Assembly: GCA_010645155.1 (NCBI GenBank)
Contig: CM021316.1
Coordinates: forward strand, 4,537,220-4,601,219
Reading direction: 5' to 3'
Length of the DNA stretch: 64,000 nt
Source of the DNA: Tigriopus japonicus
Taxonomy: Eukaryota > Arthropoda > Copepoda > Harpacticoida > Harpacticidae
Of this stretch, positions 46,590-60,051 are shown piece by piece (the stretch's first letter is position 1; each line of letters starts with the position of its first letter). The notes under the pieces were generated by a model, which was given only the letters and a program-made list of their open reading frames with translations, was not told the DNA's origin and did not search any database. Position numbers and translations under genes: made by a program.

Positions 46590-49468
46590 CAATTAGTTTT
46601 GCCATTAATGACCAATGCACCGTGTAGAGCTGTTTACTTTTCTTGATTCTCACAACTGAATTACATGACGTCATGCCAATTAGTTCAATTGTCAAACGTT
46701 AGATGGCGCAGTACTCTGAGAGGTTGAAAGTCGAATTGGACCATGATATTCTACCGACTTTGGAGTTTATATCTTTGCAAATGCATTGATTTTTACATAA
46801 AAACCAAATCTTACTTGTACTTGAGATATGGGGTGTAATTTCAACTCATCTCTTGTTAAGTATATTGTTCCAAATTTGAATAAAATTGCGTCAAGTTTTT
46901 GCGCTCCGAGATTGCGCTGCGCATTCCTGGACGTACATTTTGTGTTCAAGGTGCAGGGTTGGTCGGGGGGTTTATCCCCATGGGATTAATGGGGCTTTCC
47001 TCCGAGGAATAAAAGGGATAAACGGGATTCTTCTACCTTTTCAAGGCTTTTTACATGATTTTTTACAAACTAGTTTTTTCTGCCGCATTCATTGTGAATG
47101 AACATTTCTGACCCATATAATCTTCAATCAGGAAGATTTATTCATTTCATTACATCTCATCAAGTGCCATCATGAAAGAGCCTGAATTGATGCCCTATCT
47201 ACCTCATGTGATGTAATTGTCAGCACTTAAGAGTCTGATTGATTTTCTTTTTGTGATTAAATTTCACTTCATGGACCCCGGTTGTATTAATATAAACAAC
47301 CATACATACTCTGATGAAGAATTTTAAATGAAGGTTGCAAAAATCGCCACTAGATTAAGCCAAAACAGGGGCAAATTCTCTTGATTTGGGATCTATCCTC
47401 AACTTACACTTGTTTCCAAAATTGCAGTTTCCATCTTAAAGTGGATTTTTTGTAATATTTTGAGTCTTTTAGAGCTCAGCTGCGATATCATGGTGTTCAA
47501 AAATCAAAAATCCTGCTGAATAATCGCTTGGGACAGGCAAATAGTGAAAAAATATTTTTGTCAACATAAACCCATTTTTCTGCCTCTTGCACTTTTCAAC
47601 TTTATTTGCACCTTTTATTTACGATTTAGCCAAAATTGACAAATTGCAAAGAAAATTGAGAACTTGAGGTTTTGAGAATTTAACAACTTTTGCAAGAATT
47701 TTTAGTTCCAAGATCAAATTTGGTACTTGTCAAAAAGCTTCCATTTGCAATCGAATATTCACAGCACTTGGAAGAAATCTGTGCATTTCAGACACAAACC
47801 TCAGTGTTTTCTCCATAATCATTATGGCTGTAACAATAGCATCCCATCCCCTGACTAAAGAATCTCATTGGATGCAACCAACAAATATTAAACCTTAAGA
47901 AACTCAAGTTAAGGTAATGGAAGGATCTGAAAATAATGTAGATTGTAATGAAGATCGCTATTTTTATAAATGGCCCTAATAAACTTGAATCCATCAAGCT
48001 ACGGATAGATCAGTGTGGCGGTTCATGGTGTTAAATTGACTTGGAGACATCAATTTTAAGTTCCAAAGATATTTGAGACCAGTTTTGAGGTGTAGTGACA
48101 TTGCCACATTTAAAATTGAGTTCTGGTAACTGGGTCACGGGTCATTTATTGAAGTAATGTCATTTAAGACATGCTTAAAGCACATTTACAAATATTTTCT
48201 TTGAAATAATTGTCGGGCACACTAGGGTCGCGGATTGTCTGAAGTAATGGTGAAATCTACTTTTTCCGTGCAATTTTTGATAGCTATTTTTGAACAACAT
48301 TCTCAAAGGATGAAGACAGAATTTGATTAACCCAAATTAGAGCAATGGCTCAATAGATTTTGACAATATCTTGGGTACAGACAACCATGAGACCACCTGA
48401 GAAAGGGAAAATTTAGAAGACTGTGTTCTTGTGAATTTTAAATGACTTTACACATTTTTTGGCATGTGACCTAATTAAAAGAACGCAATTACCTGTATAG
48501 CATTGTCTCTTCACTTCAAAACTAGTCTCAAATGTCTACAAAATTATATATGACTTCTCCAGATCAATTAAGGGTTGGTACCCAAAGGTGTTACTCTGAA
48601 TATGAATAACTTCTTAAGTCCAAATGCAAGTTACTTGCTCTTTTTCAACATGTATTTGCACTTTCAATCTTTTTCTGCACTTTATTTTGCACTTTTGGGT
48701 ACATTATTCTGCCACTTTTGGTAACTAAAAGGCTTTATTTATTTGCACTTTCTGCCCGTCCCCAGTAGTCACAAATTAAGGCCAAAGGTTAAAAAGAAGC
48801 ACCCACCACCGTGTCTACCTCAAGATGGCGCTGATTATCATTTTTCTCCTTGAGTGAAGCTCAACTTTGCTTCCTTAAGAAGGCTTGCTCTAATGGCAAG
48901 TTGTTCATTTTGAGAACAAAAGAGGGCATCCAAGTAGAATATGTTGAGGGCATGCTAAATCATGTGAGAGCCATCTAGGTGAAGCAAATGTTGGTTTTCT
49001 TCAAAATCATTCATACATGTAACATGCCTTTACTGGAAGCTTAAATTGAATAGAAGTGGATGGATGAATGCATGTATGATTGAAAATATATTGAACTGAT
49101 TGAATAATTGTTGCTTTTTATTTTTAAACTCTCTTTGCACACGCATTTAAGGATTCAAAATGAGTTTGAAGAAGGTATAGCAGATGGTGTCAGGAGTTAT
49201 CTAGAATTCATACCCAAATTATGCAAGGAACTAAAATTTCATATTAAAGCCAAATTTAAATCCACAAGTACCACTTGAGGTAAGTTTCCCAAGTTGAAAA
49301 AAAACTTGAATAAAAAATGATTCGAAACATACTATTTGATATGTTGAGGGTAAACTGAGGCTATATATATGTTTATCATTGTTCATACTTAGTGCCTAAA
49401 AGCCCTAAAAGTTGTCAGTGTCCCTTCAAAAACTGCAGGAGATTCATAATCTATTTTGGCCACATTGC
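46590..49468. other. No gene recognised
   Basis: AT-rich, with only short frames without domain or splice context. Confidence 0.4.
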
Positions 49469-49476
49469 CTAATTAG

Positions 49477-51757
49477 TAGTGATGTGTTTCGAACCGGGAG
49501 TGCTGCCATTTGTTACTCGAAAGTTTATCATTGTTGATTAGGGCAGGTTGTATTGAACGTTTTTAAAAAGACCTAAACAGGGACCAATTTGGCAACACTC
49601 GAACTAGTTCGATTTCGAGTTCCATCAGTACAGGAACCCCTGAAAGGGGTGGACACGAACTCCGATTTTTGAAAAAATGGTATGAGGCCGAGGCTATATT
49701 TTGACACGACGTCATTTATTTCTTATTAATGTCTAAAACTGTTGAACATGTGTCTTGAAAGAATTCACGCAAACTTTTTGTGTTAATATTTGTGGACTGG
49801 ATGTTCTTCACCTTGATTTTAGAAGTCCCAGCACTCTTTTTACTCGTCTCATGAACTTTTGACATTCAACTCTCCAAAGGATTTTAGTCCTCATAAGAAT
49901 GAGGAAAATACGTAGATGGAATCTTGCTTCACCCATTAGTCCAACTTCAGTGAAATAATGCTTAACAGAAGTATCTGTGGTGGTATCTGGAGTGTTACTC
50001 ATCTTCCATCCTCTTCAACACCTCCACAACGCAGGAACCATTTCCATAAGAAAATGAAAGAACAAGAATGGTCTCATTTTGAAACAAGATGGAGTCCAAG
50101 TCAGAGATGTTGTTGGCTATAACCATTGAAGGGCACTTTTGACGGTTCTGGGTCAGATCAGCCATCTGATCCGGATTGGAACAGGAACAAAGGCAATCAC
50201 AACGTCCTTGAGACAAAATGAGTGAAAAACATGAGGATTAAAGCCTTGATTGTGGATTTGATTGAAAATGTTTCAAGTCTTGGGGCTCAAGAAGGTCGGG
50301 ACCACGCAGGACTGGGGCTAAGGGTCCTTCAGGACCAAAGGATCATGTCTTATCATTGCAGGGATAGGCTCTACAGGCTTGATAAGGTTTGATTGATCTT
50401 CTTAGATCCCCTTGTCCAGGAATTAACAATCAGATTGAATGAAAAAATCCACACAATTCAATCTTGATGGGAGCATTTCATTCTAAAGACTTTGGGAGGG
50501 TCCATGGAATCCGGGTTAGACTGTCAGATCACCAATTTGGGCTGACTGACTCCAAAGGCAGATCAAAATATTGAGCCCATCCATTGCTAGTAGGTCCACC
50601 TGATAGGTTTCAAAGTCATCTTAATTTGTTCTTCATTTGATCGAATTCTTGACACTGAGGACTTCTTCTTTCTTTGTTCTATATTGACCTTAATCCGAAC
50701 GCAAATTCCTCTTGAAAAGGGATTAAGAACCAACTTTCCCCACATACTCTCACCCGGATCAAAACGGGGAGTTTTATCGCACTCGTCCATCACACAACTT
50801 GAACAACTTAAGAGTATCTTACCTGTCCTTATTATCCTGAACTAAAAGACACAACCATACAATAAAGGAAATTCGAAAAAGGACCATCATTTATAGAACA
50901 TGTTATGCCAAGGTGACAATCTCACAACCTATAACAACCTTGATTTCATACAAAGTTTGGCATGTGTTAATTCAGTTCAGGATAATTCCTGAAATATTGA
51001 TGGATGGGTTCAATTGTAAGTTCAAAGATACTAATACTAAGTCGGATGATATATGAGCTCGGAAAAAACGATATTTTGTTGTTGATAATTCAAGTAATCG
51101 TAAGATATTCTTAGTTGTTCAAGTTGTGCAATGGATGAGCGTAAAGAAACTCCCCGTATTGGTCCGTGGGAAAGTTGGTTCTTAATCCTTTTGCAAGAAG
51201 AATTTGGGCTCGGAGTCCGGTGCATATTCGTTTTTTTGCTTTAGTTAGGGCTATCACTTCCGAAGGTTATTGCAGGTAACCTCGTCATCAGATTTCATTT
51301 GATCACTTTGATCGTCATCTTGTAGATTAGACACCTTTGTGGGTTCATTCGCACTCCATGATGTGGTCATTCATTCACTATTTCATTCACTCTTTCTTGG
51401 GTGAACTGGATGTCTTCGAAACACCAACATCGGACTGATTTTTGGGCATGGCGTTGACCTTTACCAAGGCTAGGACTTGGCTGGACCCGCTTGAAACACA
51501 GGGAACACCGATTGGCGCACTATCTTTTGGAATTTTGGTCGATTTCCGTTTGATTTTCCGCTCCCAACATGGCGGTTTGTTCTTCTTGTTTACGAATCTC
51601 GGCCTCATACCGGAGGTTGCGTGCCGGAGAAATTCCGCGAGTTCGCATCCAGTATTAATACTATTATATAGGTTATCCCTGATCAGTAGTTATACTTTTG
51701 GATTTCGAGTTGGCAGTGCTGCCATATTTTATGGCGTCTCTAGTTGAGAAGATTAGT
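49477..51757 (+). mobile_element. Family Y MITE, copy split by a 2-kb insertion
   Basis: 49477-49631 matches the first half of the intact MITE at 60052-60356 (TAGTGATGTGTTTCGAACC, CCTAAACAGGGACCAATTTG). 51682 to about 51757 matches the middle (GGATTTCGAGTTGGCAGTGC). The distal end is diverged or lost. The gap is exactly the element at 49632-51681. Confidence 0.75.
49632..51681. mobile_element. 2,050-bp TIR element inserted in the family Y MITE
   Basis: Starts CAGGAACCCCTG and ends GGTTATCCCTG. A 7-base duplication ATCAGTA flanks it (49625-49631, 51682-51688). The interior has an inverted repeat of about 110 bases (50711-50820 versus 51105-51205, sharing GATTAAGAACCAACTTTCC and CACAACTTGAACAA). 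Minus-strand ORFs of 60-75 residues have no recognisable domain and no DDE signature, so it looks non-autonomous. Confidence 0.7.
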
Positions 51758-52384
51758 TGGAAGTACTATGGATTTACAAGGGTGACAAAGGTAAAAATCG
51801 GATTTGTCAATTTTAAGTCATCAAAACCCAAAAACTACTCTTTCAAATTTTGGAGGATGAACATCCATAAATTTTAATGCACATTCCAAATCATCTTTCA
51901 GATTGGTCATAAAATAGACGCGGGAAAAGTCATCCTTTCAAATCGACTTCATCAGCCTATCAAAGTTTTGGAGGTCTTGAGTGCTTAAACTTATCATAAA
52001 ACCTCTACGGAAAAACGTCATCAACCAAGTATTTCAAATAAGGAGAAAGTACGTTTTTTTTGACTCGGAAGTTATATCTCTTGTCTCTCCAACTCTTGCC
52101 TCTCCAGAAACTAAAACATGGGCCCATGTCCCAACACGACTGAAATCTTGGCAATGAGCTTGGAATTGATAATCATGATTTATTATGGGAATTGATCAAC
52201 TAAATTATTTTGCAAAAAAACCTGAATAAGTTAGCCAACATTTTCAATTTTCAGCTTTGTGAGACTACGCCCAACATGGATTCAGGCCTTACTACAGAAG
52301 CTCATGTAAGAGGTTCTTTAGGCCTTACAGGTCCACAACTACGGCACTCATGGACTTGACTTGGCGGCTGGATACTGCCCGTCA

Positions 52385-53504
52385 TTAAGGACTCTTCTCG
52401 TTGCTCGCAACATATGATCTAAGCGCAGCCTTTGATTGCATCGATAGTGGGATCTTGGACCAAAAGCTAGAGGTGTAGGGGTTCAACGAGAATAACAGGG
52501 GCTGGATAAAGTTGTTCCTTAGTGAGCGGAAACAGAAAGTCTCCATTCGGTCCGTTGAGTCCTCCGAGCTGGACTTAGAAGTAGGCAGCCCACAAGGATC
52601 TGCCCTCTGCCCTCTCCTTTTCACCATCCTAATGACCGACTTGGAAATGTGGCTAGAGAAGTGCAACATAGTCACACACTCTGATGACACGACAATCTGG
52701 AGCTCTAGCCTGAACATTTTCGAAGCCAAGAAGGATGTTGAGGTTGACTCTGAAAATGACGTATCCTTCATGGCCTCCAACGGTCTCGTGGCCAACACCT
52801 CCAAGACAATTGCCATCATTATATCTCGGTCAAAAGACAAGCAGAGTGTTAACAGTGTTTCTATTGTTGGACATCATATCCCGACATCAGATTCTGTGAC
52901 CCTCCTTGGTGTGATTTTTGATAGCAACCTCTCTTGAAATTTTCAATGCAAAGCATTGACTTGTTAACTTCGCCTAAGCCTGGGACTTATCAGACGACTT
53001 CTTCATTAGGTGCCTCGAGACTAAATTGGGCCTTTTGTTGAAGGACTTATGCTATCTTAATTACGCTACTGCCTGTCAGTTTTCGGATCAGTTCGAATCT
53101 CGGAGGATCAGCCTAAAAATGGGCTCATGAGCCAAGTGCAAATTTCGCTAAACGATCTAATGCGTCTAGTAGCCAAGAAGAATAGAATTGATAAAGCTAG
53201 CATCAAGGAGCTCATCTCAATGACTCCCATACCCTCAGCTAATCACTAGTGCGCGGAAGGGCTTGTATTGGAGTTGTACCGATCTGAAAAACAGAAATTA
53301 GATTTAAGCGCTATTCTCACTGTCCGATCTAAACCTCATCAAATGAAGCTCAGAGGCGATAACCTTAATCTGAGTGAGTCTCTCCCTAAACATCACGGTG
53401 GTATTGATCTAAGTTCGGGAATACTCTTGTGGTATGAAGTCATCCGTCGCCATAAAGTTAGAAAGAACTTTCTTCAGTCTAAACCCAGCGAAAAAGGAAT
53501 TTAG
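52385..53504 (+). pseudogene. LINE 2, degenerate reverse transcriptase
   Basis: Frames around 52400-53500 read YDLSAAFDCID, then LEVGSPQGSALCPLLFTIL, then HSDDTTIW at the catalytic YADD position, then a C-terminal part (VRISEDQP, MSQVQISLNDLMRLVAKK, LILELY-like). Internal stops and frame changes (for example after 52937) and loss of the Tyr-Ala of YADD show that it is dead. It differs from LINE 1 and from the 8.7-kb fragment. Confidence 0.75.
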
Positions 53505-54164
53505 ACGCGTTACATTGTCAATACCTAACTGATACTTCTAGGTAAAACCCTCGTTCTCATATCTATTGCTAGAAAAAGTGATTGCTTTCACTTAAATATA
53601 TTACACACACACTACGAACATATTAAAGAAGAAAATATGCCCTCTCAAAGCTCAGGATAAAAATGAATTTAAATTAGCCCTACTGCGGCAAAAATTCAGT
53701 TTACAGAAAAAAATGCAGAGCTAACTCATTCATTCTTTGCAACTTTAGACCGAGTTGAATATTGAAGGATATCTTTTGATGACGCAAACGCTAGCTTGCG
53801 TCAAGGAAGGCTCATTTGGTTGATTGAGGCAAGCAATAATAATAATCCTCGCCTTTAGGATCTGAATCCACTTTTAGGAGTCGTTGAGGAATTCCGTCTA
53901 TTATAAAGATTGCAAAAAATGTTCATGGGACGCTTCCCTCGAAATCAGCTAAATCTACTCCGCCCATTTCGTCTCCTTATCTTTTGGACCTTCACCTTTC
54001 GCACCCTCGAAGAGCACCCTTCTCCAGTTTAAAGAGCAACGAGTGGAATGGGTCAAAAAGAATCAACAAACTACTCTCGCGCAAAAAATTAGTACCAACA
54101 GGAAACGTCAATCAGAAGATAACCCATTCCACGTTTCACCACCCCCTTGAAAAGAGCAAAAATC
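53505..54164. other. No gene recognised
   Basis: AT-rich sequence between LINE 2 and the first small membrane-protein ORF; possible 5' UTR of the latter. Confidence 0.35.
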
Positions 54165-54527
54165 ATGGATCATCTTGTGCCCAAAGCTATCTCCATTCCT
54201 AAACTGGTCACCAATTCATCACCGTCTTCCTCTAGCAATGCGTTTGTCACATCGATGGATGCATCCTACGTATTCGCATTTTTGGTGTTTTGCCTCTTTA
54301 CCCTGCTTTTTGTGTGCTTTGTGTATTGCACAAATGATCAGAGCTCAGTCAGTGCCCTCCAAATACCATTTATCATCAATCACATGCACTTTGACCCATT
54401 TTTTAATGGTGACGAGCAGGAGCAAGAAGAAGACGCAAATAACCCGCACATTCCGGCGAATCCTCCGATGCTAGTAGCCGTGGTGAACAACTTATCAACC
54501 TATGAAATCACTGTCAGATGTGTATGA
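54165..54527 (+). CDS. Small predicted single-pass membrane protein A
   Basis: 120-residue ORF starting at ATG 54165 (context AATCATGG). The N-terminal 30 residues are Ser-rich and contain one sequon (NSS). A strong hydrophobic segment at about 34-55 (YVFAFLVFCLFTLLFVCFVYC) follows. Next comes a soluble tail with an acidic run (GDEQEQEEDANN, 82-93) and NPHIPANPP. The length of the hydrophobic helix and the acidic tail suggest a type I/III single-pass protein. I recognise no family. Whether it is a complete gene or one exon is unclear; an AATAAA lies at about 54890. Confidence 0.45.
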   Translation: MDHLVPKAISIPKLVTNSSPSSSSNAFVTSMDASYVFAFLVFCLFTLLFVCFVYCTNDQSSVSALQIPFIINHMHFDPFFNGDEQEQEEDANNPHIPANPPMLVAVVNNLSTYEITVRCV

Positions 54528-55542
54528 GGTAAAAAGTGAAAATCTTCAAAAAATACAGTGTAGTTGGCTTTGTCCCGTCATGAGGGTCATTTGTTATTCA
54601 CCGTTTACATTTATTTGTACGGAAAAGCCGTTGTGCTATGGTGGTTTACAGGGTTTTACAAAGAAACGCAACACCTAAATTTAACATCTAAAATTCGCGA
54701 TTGAAACGTTATATGAAACTTTGCTTTACTGCATGTGAAAAAGCAATTAAAGCATAAAGCACAAAGCAATTAATTGTATAACAAAGTTTGGAAAGAAATT
54801 TTCCTCTCAATTCCATATTTTGTCGAATGCGATTCTTCTTGTGAAGCCCTCCGGAATTTTGGTTGCGGAGCATTGAAGTGAATGAAAACAAATAAACATT
54901 AAGAATTTTGATCCATCGCATCTTTCGAGCGACATTTGAATGTTGTGCAAAGAAGCACCTCCGAGTTACAGCCATGGTTTGTTGTTCTGTGTCTCATGAA
55001 TCACCCCATAGATTTAGATTTATTGCAAGTGGTGCTGGTCAATTCTAAAGAATCGGCTCCACTCGTTTCTACAGATTTTACAGAAAATATTAGTGGTGCC
55101 TATGATAAGAAAAGGGGCATATTTCTTTGATTGACAATTTCTCTTGACATTTTCAGTCCTGGCCCCATCCCGAAATCGCGGCGACGAGCCCAAACGAGAA
55201 ACAAAATACCACGTCGTTCAGATCATTTTCGAATGTCAAAACCATTTATATCACCGTTAACAAGAACATTGCCCAGAAGAAATGAGGGAGTTTTCATCAA
55301 AATCATAACACCACAATAGCCGTTGACCTATTTGAATACCCAAGAGGGTTTGACCCACGCTGACATTCGAGATGTTTTGTGGAGCCTTACTAGGAATAGA
55401 CCAGATGGATTTTCTGTTAGTTGTGGAGAAACGTAGGTGAGAGTTATGTTCGGAGTCATTCGAATCTTAAAGGAGTCAACGAATATCAACTGATTGGAAA
55501 GTTGCAATTTGTTGTGTCCTCCTTTGTGTGATCTATTCAAGA
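54528..55542. other. Spacer between the two small ORFs
   Basis: Mostly AT-rich. An acceptor-like ATTTTCAG at about 55149-55156 precedes an Arg-rich open frame (KSRRRAQTRNK), too weak to call. Confidence 0.35.
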
Positions 55543-55827
55543 ATGGACTCAGTGAGTGTAGAGTTTGGTATTGTGGGTGGACCCAGCGTTGGTGAACCGC
55601 TGCCCGACGACTCCCAAAATGGTGACATGTGGACCTTGATTCTAATTTTGGTGGCGACCCATGGTATTCTCCTGTTGTATTTCGTCGGAGTCTATCTTAT
55701 ATTCGCCTGCCAGGTCGGGATCAACAAGATCTACAACGATGATAAACGCCCCTCCAAATGTGACTACGTGTCAATCGCGGTGACAGAAGATGAAAACACT
55801 TCAGGGAGCGAGGACGATGAAGGCTAA
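55543..55827 (+). CDS. Small predicted single-pass membrane protein B
   Basis: 94-residue ORF starting at ATG 55543 (context AAGAATGG). Residues 1-28 are acidic and flexible. Residues 30-56 are a hydrophobic helix (WTLILILVATHGILLLYFVG and on to IFAC). The tail has a basic patch (KRPSK, 68-72) followed by a strongly acidic end (EDENTSGSEDDEG). The positive-inside rule would put the C-terminus in the cytosol. AATAAA at 56102-56107 gives a plausible 280-base 3' UTR. Architecture is like protein A about 1 kb upstream, but alignment is too weak to claim paralogy. No family recognised. Confidence 0.5.
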   Translation: MDSVSVEFGIVGGPSVGEPLPDDSQNGDMWTLILILVATHGILLLYFVGVYLIFACQVGINKIYNDDKRPSKCDYVSIAVTEDENTSGSEDDEG

Positions 55828-56109
55828 GAAGATCAAAGGCCTCCTTGACGGATATCCCATCGTGGGCAAACGCACAAGTGCACACAGTTGTGCTTGGGTT
55901 GTTGTTTGGCCAGATAACATTGATTAAATGAGCTCTGGACCTCTAGACAAACAGAACCAACCATGTCAAGGATATATAAGCAAGGCTGACTGGCACTCCG
56001 CGCATCGATTTAAAATCAACCTTTACACACTGGTTGTAAGCAGTATCATGTAATATCTATGAAGATGCTTCTACGAGCTAATTGGCCAATTATGGTCTTG
56101 GAATAAATT

Positions 56110-59100
56110 GATTCATGCCTTCACCCCAGTGCACAAATCTGTAATGGCTTTCACTTCGTTTACTCTCGCCTACCAACCATTTTGATAAGAACCACGCTTC
56201 AGCTTTTATCTTGAAATGAATCCGTGCGAATGGACGGACCATTTCCGCCCCAAAGATAGATTTTTCTAAATTCCAGCTTCGTCCACGGACTACATGTACA
56301 GGATAAGCGCACTGAAATGCATGAACGCACGAATGTGTTCTTTCTCCAGGGAATACTTTTCGCTCCATTTTGCTCACCATGGAAACCGGCAAGGGTTCCG
56401 CATTGTGATGTTGTTGATGCTTTTCCTGTTTTAAGTGCTGCAGTGAGCCGGTCGACGTTTTGTCGGTTTTGACGCTTTTCAGCAGCTGGTCTAGCTTGAG
56501 CCTTAAAATGCTCACACTCATTTCTCGCTCTCACTCATTTTAGTGCCTTAGTTTAGCCTTTGCATCATTGAGAAACAGGAGGAACGAGCAAGAGAACCAG
56601 GAGAGAGAAACGGCAACGGCGGCCTCAAGACGAGATGAGATCTGATCACTGAAGCAAACGAAGCAGTCACAAGACAGAACAAAATACCCAAGCCTGGCTT
56701 CCAAACCTCCATACATGCCAGCCAAGAGAGAACGACAGAGAAAATAGGGCCAAAGTGCCTTGGTTTTCCACAGAGATGCTTCTCCCTCTCGTGCTCGTTC
56801 TTCCTCCCCATTCTGCTCATCCCTGACTGCTCAATACTGCTCGCGTCCGTCTTGCTTTTACTCGACTTAAACTGAGAAAGAGAGAGAATGAGCCACGCTT
56901 GTTGGCTAGCCTACTAGTCACTGCTGTTTCAATACGTAGTACCTCAAAAGTTGCTTGCCTGCTCGCTCAAAACGAGTACAATACGTTTGAGTGCCTAAGT
57001 GAGCGCTCACCAGCTATTTCCATGGCTTCACCAATGAGCACTCAACCCAAAAAGAAAACATCAGTCAAGCTCAAGTCGTCATCAGATGTGCTGAGAATAG
57101 AGGGAATCGCCATAAACGGCTAATGAGCCCGGAATACTTGATAACTAGTGCTTGATTGCCGTGCGTCTATGACGACCAAAGCCGACTTTTTTCGGGACCT
57201 AAATCAAAATAGCGGATCCAGTGTTGTTGTTTTGGATCTGACGCGACATCCGTGAACACGGTAGGCATTTTGATCCGGCCTTTGATTGGTCATTGGTTTT
57301 CTGAGTCATACTATGTGGTTCTAAAGAAGCTTTTGTAGGTCATTTCAATTTTGTATCATCCACCAATGTTGAAAAATGGTATCACAGTGTGAAACTCGTA
57401 TGAAAGATGAATCTCGGCCTTTTTTAATTGAGGCTCAATTCGTCTTCATCTCCAAGAAATTTCTAAAGCCATTCAATGTTTGAAAGGGTCTTTATATCCA
57501 TCGCCAATGACGAGCACTATGGCCAACCAATAGCCACCAACCACTTTCAAATCTAAAAAAACGAGTCTTTGCACGAGAGAATCCATGTCTAAAGAGGAGA
57601 CTGATTGCAATGATGGAACTCTTCATGTCAGTGGAATTGACTTTGATGACAAAAAGGTAGGGTTTGATTAGGCCGCAAAAAGCTTCTTCACAAAAACCAG
57701 TTTCAAAGAGCAATTAACCCTCCAAATTGGTTGACTGTGACCCTCTCTAAATACATGGTAATTTGTTATACTCGCTTCTAGCAAAAATGCAGGCGAAAAC
57801 GTTAGGGTGGGAATTTTTCAATAGTTTAGTAGTAGTTGTCAAGACTTAATTGCTATTGAATTGAAACCTTCATCTCCCTTTTTCCCCAAGGTAATTACAA
57901 AGCAGTAAAATCGAAAAAGGAACAAAAGCAACGAGAAGCAACAACACTAGGAAAAAAATAATTGTATTTTTTTGTAATTTGTTGTTTCAAAAAACGATTC
58001 GAAATATTTTTTGAAAGCCCCATCCTCTTTGTAACAGAAAAATTTTGAAATTGAAAATGAAATGGATGAACAAAACTTGGAAATTTAGTCCCTTATTCCA
58101 ATCCACGGTTATAGATGTCTTTGAGCAAGCCCAAGCGTTGGAAAAATGTTGGAGTGTGGATCTTGAAATCGACTTTGGGATGCTGAGAGTGGTGTTGATT
58201 CTTTAGAAAAATTGCCTCAAGACGCTTGGATCCAGTAAATTGCTGTAAATTATCTTAGTTTTCCTAAATATAAAGAAGAGGTCCTGGTAACATCAACCAA
58301 AAGGAATAGCAGAATTGGACATTTTTGGCCTCGGCCTCATATCATATTTACTCATATTGGCCAGGTCAAGCACTTCCTCAAAAAATGATCGCCTACTGAA
58401 ATGTTAAGCATTGGGAGCGTCGGAGAGTATGATTTCAATTACAATAGAGTACAACATTGGTAAACATTGTTAAGAGTCTCAGTACAAAAGTTGCATTTGG
58501 AGAGGTCATCAAATTTTGTGTTGTGCATCTCTCAACTCGAGGATTCTTAAACTCTTTTACTCTCGTTCTTAATCCTCATGAATGTATGGTACGTATTACG
58601 CATGGGAAGCCCAGCCCTGTTAGTGTTCTGACCACAGATCTGAAATCCTTGTGTTTTCACTAAACTCTCATCACTGGTGTAAAGTAAAAAGTGCTTATTT
58701 CATTGTACTGGCTACATTTATTCGATGGTTGCTCTGATTTGGAAAATTGATGTGTCCTTACGTGCTTTAGTGCCACAGGAGTTCAAATGTCCAACAGACC
58801 TTTGGAATGTCAAAATAAACCTTTTTGACGCCTCAAAGTTTTTAGAAATTTCTTGGGCACGCAAGCACCCAATAATGATTAAGTTTTAAGTAATGACTTA
58901 AAACGCCACTCCTTTGGGTATGCTTTCAGAAATTTTTCCACACGATTTTTTGTATCCATATAAAGATTGTACCACAATAGTCCCTGGTTTACCATCAAGT
59001 CAACTTTGTTTCGTTAACTGTCAATGTCAAGATTTTGAAGAAGGATAAAAGAAGGACGTTTGAAGGAAACTCACACTAACTTGCAATGAAAAATAGATAG

Positions 59101-60043
59101 TTTTTTGAAAGGGTGAAAAGGTTCGTGAGGAAAATGTCACATTCTTTTGTTCTTGGCGCTATGAGTCTTTTCATTCTTGAGGTTGCTAAACATAAATTTG
59201 CAGCCGAGGCACCCCTGTTTGTACGGATGCGAGGTAATCCTGACATCTTTGGATTTGAGTCTGTACTAAACCGATAATTTTCAGTTTCCATACAGTGTCT
59301 TTACCAACTAATCAAAAGTCAAAGAGTTTGCGTTCTCTTAGCTTATGCATTCGTGGGTCACGCACCCATCAATGAACTAGTTTCTGCATTAACCAGACAC
59401 GTATCCTAGAGCAGCGTGTGGAAGCACTGTTTTGGATGGTTTAACGAAATCATGCTTGCTACTATGGTCCCATGGTCTGGATCCATAGAAGAGCTCTGGC
59501 AACTCAAAAAAATGTTCCTGCCCAAGGCATGGATATATATTACAGAAGAGGATTCGATGATAGGTGTGTTTTAGAGAGCCAAAAACAAGGCCATGATCAA
59601 ACGATAGGGAAGTGTAATGGCCTTAATATTTATTTTTTTCTACCAGTTCAGTGCAGGAATTGTCTAGACATCATTCCAGCATGTGTATCTGTCTCTTAAA
59701 GATGATTAAAATGACCCCATTCTTGGATAAATCACGTTCACCACTCCTCATCGACCCTATTCAACTTATCCTAAGACTCGGATTAAAAGTACCTAATAAC
59801 ACCATCAAAATGAAGAATAGTGACCTGTAACGGTGACATGGAAAGGTGACCTGTTGCTTACTGCATTCTGCATGAACAAACACTCCAAAGGAATAATCAA
59901 CAACTCAACTATAAAGTGACAAATAATTTGTCCAATCTAGAGCTGCCTCTCTGTTTGGCCTATCAAAATGTTGATATTTGGCATATAATTGATTTCAAGC
60001 ATTTCAAACCAAAAAATGTTGAATGAAAACGATGGCATTATGG
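56110..60043. other. No gene recognised
   Basis: 56540-57120 is GC-richer than its surroundings and ends in a 33-codon ORF from ATG 57022 (MASPMSTQPKKKTSVKLKSS...), which could be a first exon but has no confirmed donor. Other frames are short and featureless. Confidence 0.35.
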
Positions 60044-60051
60044 GATAGAAT

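Noticed and set aside
56090..56534. 143-codon minus-strand ORF
   Set aside because: Two overlapping frames are equally open, no recognisable domain or splice support.
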